A stretch of 6,149 bases of DNA. Origin: an uncultured Alphaproteobacteria bacterium (GTDB lineage Bacteria > Pseudomonadota > Alphaproteobacteria > CAAHEQ01 > UBA3637). Both the position numbers and the translations under genes were made by a program. Position 1 is the stretch's first letter; every line of letters begins with the position of its first letter. Under the pieces are notes generated by a model. The model saw only the letters and a program-made list of their open reading frames with translations, was not told where the DNA came from and made no database searches. This document shows positions 5,365-6,149 of this stretch, in pieces. The stretch covers positions 1 through 6,149 of the forward strand of contig CALXTZ010000081.1 of NCBI GenBank assembly GCA_944391545.1. Reading direction: 5' to 3'.

Positions 5365-6018
5365 ATGGATACAACGGCTTTGTCAAAATTAACACACGGT
5401 CTTTATGTGTTGGGGGCTAAAGACGGCGATCGGTATGTCGGATGTATTGTCGATGCCGTGATGCAGGCGTCTTTAAAACCGTTGGCTGTTGCCGTTTCTT
5501 GTATGAAAACAGGCTATACGCAAAGTTGTATTCGCCGGACGAATGCATTTTCTTTGTCTGTTTTGGGGCAACATGTTGATCCGTTCGTGATCGGTAATTT
5601 CGGATATCAATCCGGTCGTACGGTTGATAAATGGGCGGCTGTTCCGTTTGTTGTTAAAGATGATCTGCCGTTTTATCGGGAGGCTGTCGGTTTTTTAACC
5701 TGTCATGTTGTTGCAATGCACGAATTTGATTCCCATGTTGTCTTTATGGCAGAAGTTGTCGATGCTTGGCAACAGGGCGAGACATGTTGTTTAACATACA
5801 ACGATTATCAAAATGGATTTAAAACGAAAGTTATGGAAGCTTTTTCACAACATCAACAAAAAGGAGAACAAAAAATGAGTGAAAAGAAAACAGCTTGGGT
5901 TTGTACGGTGTGCGGTTATGTGTATGACGGAGACGTTCCGTTTGAAGAATTACCGGATACATGGACATGCCCGTTGTGCGGTGTCGGTAAAGAGTTGTTT
6001 GAAGAACGAGAAGTTTAA
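5365..6018 (+). CDS. Flavin reductase-rubredoxin fusion (high-molecular-weight rubredoxin type)
   Basis: A 217-residue two-domain protein. Residues 1-160 form an FMN-binding split-barrel flavin reductase domain; visible family features include LTHGLYVLGAKDGD near the start, FGYQSGRTVDKW (79-90) and LTYNDYQ (143-149). Residues about 176-215 form a rubredoxin with two iron-binding CxxC pairs, C180/C183 and C202/C205. The rubredoxin is short: only 18 residues separate the pairs, about ten fewer than in a standard rubredoxin. Proteins of this design are known to take electrons from NAD(P)H through FMN to the iron centre and pass them to flavodiiron proteins that reduce O2 or NO in anaerobes; that role is inferred here. 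No flavodiiron gene is in the window. AAGGAGA precedes the ATG. The junction (161-175) is low-complexity and contains a second ribosome site and ATG. It appears monocistronic, ended by the terminator at 6061-6088. It resembles the Moorella hrb product, but I assign no symbol. Confidence 0.9.
   Translation: MDTTALSKLTHGLYVLGAKDGDRYVGCIVDAVMQASLKPLAVAVSCMKTGYTQSCIRRTNAFSLSVLGQHVDPFVIGNFGYQSGRTVDKWAAVPFVVKDDLPFYREAVGFLTCHVVAMHEFDSHVVFMAEVVDAWQQGETCCLTYNDYQNGFKTKVMEAFSQHQQKGEQKMSEKKTAWVCTVCGYVYDGDVPFEELPDTWTCPLCGVGKELFEEREV
5861..5877 (+). promoter_or_regulatory. Internal ribosome binding site and in-frame ATG before the rubredoxin domain
   Basis: AAGGAGA (5861-5867) stands 7 to 8 bases before an in-frame ATG at 5875, codon 171 of the fusion gene. 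Initiation here would give a free 47-residue rubredoxin starting MSEKKTAWVC. The arrangement closely copies the gene's own start (AAGGAGAG then A-rich bases then ATG at 5365). It falls exactly in the interdomain linker, so it is either a working second start or a relic of two once-separate adjacent genes. Confidence 0.6.
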
Positions 6019-6036
6019 TTCAAGCAATGCGTAAGC

Positions 6037-6057
6037 CGCTTCTTTATGGAGCGATTT
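6037..6057 (+). terminator. Weak hairpin preceding the main terminator
   Basis: CGCTTC (6037-6042) pairs with GGAGCG (6048-6053), with one G-U, around a TTTAT loop, and is followed by ATTTT. The stem is short and the T-run poor, so alone it would terminate weakly. It lies just ahead of the stronger terminator and may form a tandem pair with it. Confidence 0.3.
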
Positions 6058-6060
6058 TGG

Positions 6061-6088
6061 AAAAAGGAGCTTTCGGGCTCCTTTTTTT
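6061..6088 (+). terminator. Rho-independent terminator after the rubredoxin fusion gene
   Basis: AAAAAGGAGC (6061-6070), loop TTTCGG, GCTCC and then seven T (6082-6088): a ten-pair stem with a GC core and a full T-run. It lies 42 bases after the stop codon at 6016-6018 and closes that transcription unit. Confidence 0.9.
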
Positions 6089-6103
6089 ATGCGCAAAAAG
6101 GAC

Positions 6104-6109
6104 TTGACA
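6104..6109 (+). promoter_or_regulatory. Isolated perfect -35-like hexamer before the poly-G tract
   Basis: TTGACA occurs 15 bases after the terminator. At the usual spacing the -10 position falls in the G-run and its edge, so no promoter is complete as written. A TAAAAA-like hexamer at 6136-6141 is 26 bases away, too far unless the G-tract were about nine bases shorter. It may be part of a promoter for a gene beyond the window. Confidence 0.3.
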
Positions 6110-6115
6110 GATGCT

Positions 6116-6130
6116 GGGGGGGGGGGGGGG
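6116..6130. repeat. Fifteen-base G homopolymer near the window end
   Basis: Fifteen consecutive G, followed by an AG-rich stretch to the end of the window. Long G-runs in AT-leaning bacteria are either phase-variable tracts or sequencing/assembly artefacts. The position, 19 bases from the end of the window and between a terminator and a possible gene start, fits both. Confidence 0.9.
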
Positions 6131-6149
6131 AGAGGTAAAAAGGAAGAGG

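Overview
The window looks like bacterial chromosome of moderate-to-low GC content. Its genes are tightly packed, with good Shine-Dalgarno sites, sigma-70-type promoters and intrinsic terminators. The last gene, a flavin reductase fused to a rubredoxin, points to an anaerobic or microaerobic lifestyle. The overall look (GC-rich intergenic repeat, AT-rich gene spacers, codon use) would suit a gut-associated, low-GC alphaproteobacterium, but that placement is a low-confidence inference because no taxonomic marker gene is present.

Layout. Positions 1-797 hold no convincing gene. They contain a 242-bp sequence present twice as an exact direct repeat (1-242 and 307-548, period 306), then a third, shorter and slightly diverged piece (about 548-614). 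The repeat is rich in predicted stem-loops. An intrinsic terminator (238-264) and a second stem-loop (281-304) sit between the two full copies. Then come a histidine-phosphatase-family gene (798-1529, +) and, convergent to it with 2 bp between the stops, a membrane-bound family 2 glycosyltransferase (1532-2767, -). A 113-bp divergent promoter region (2768-2880) separates the latter from a three-gene overlapping operon on the + strand: a P-loop nucleoside/nucleotide-kinase-like protein (2881-3492), a HAD-like hydrolase (3470-4093) and a second, soluble glycosyltransferase-like protein (4080-5306). A separate promoter then drives the flavin reductase-rubredoxin fusion (5365-6018), followed by a strong terminator (6061-6088). 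The window ends in a 15-G homopolymer downstream of a perfect -35-like hexamer.

How the genes may work together. Two glycosyltransferases, two phosphatase-fold enzymes and a small-molecule kinase fit a small accessory locus making or decorating a glycan or phosphorylated glycoconjugate. The kinase, HAD and glycosyltransferase overlap and are probably translationally coupled. No substrate can be read from the sequence. The flavin reductase-rubredoxin protein resembles the high-molecular-weight rubredoxins that pass electrons to flavodiiron O2/NO reductases. Its most interesting property is a full ribosome binding site and in-frame ATG exactly at the domain junction, which could also yield a free 47-residue rubredoxin.

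The most noteworthy observations are the tandem structured repeat, the internal start in the fusion gene, the D-to-N change in the HAD motif I, and the poly-G tract next to a promoter-like element.
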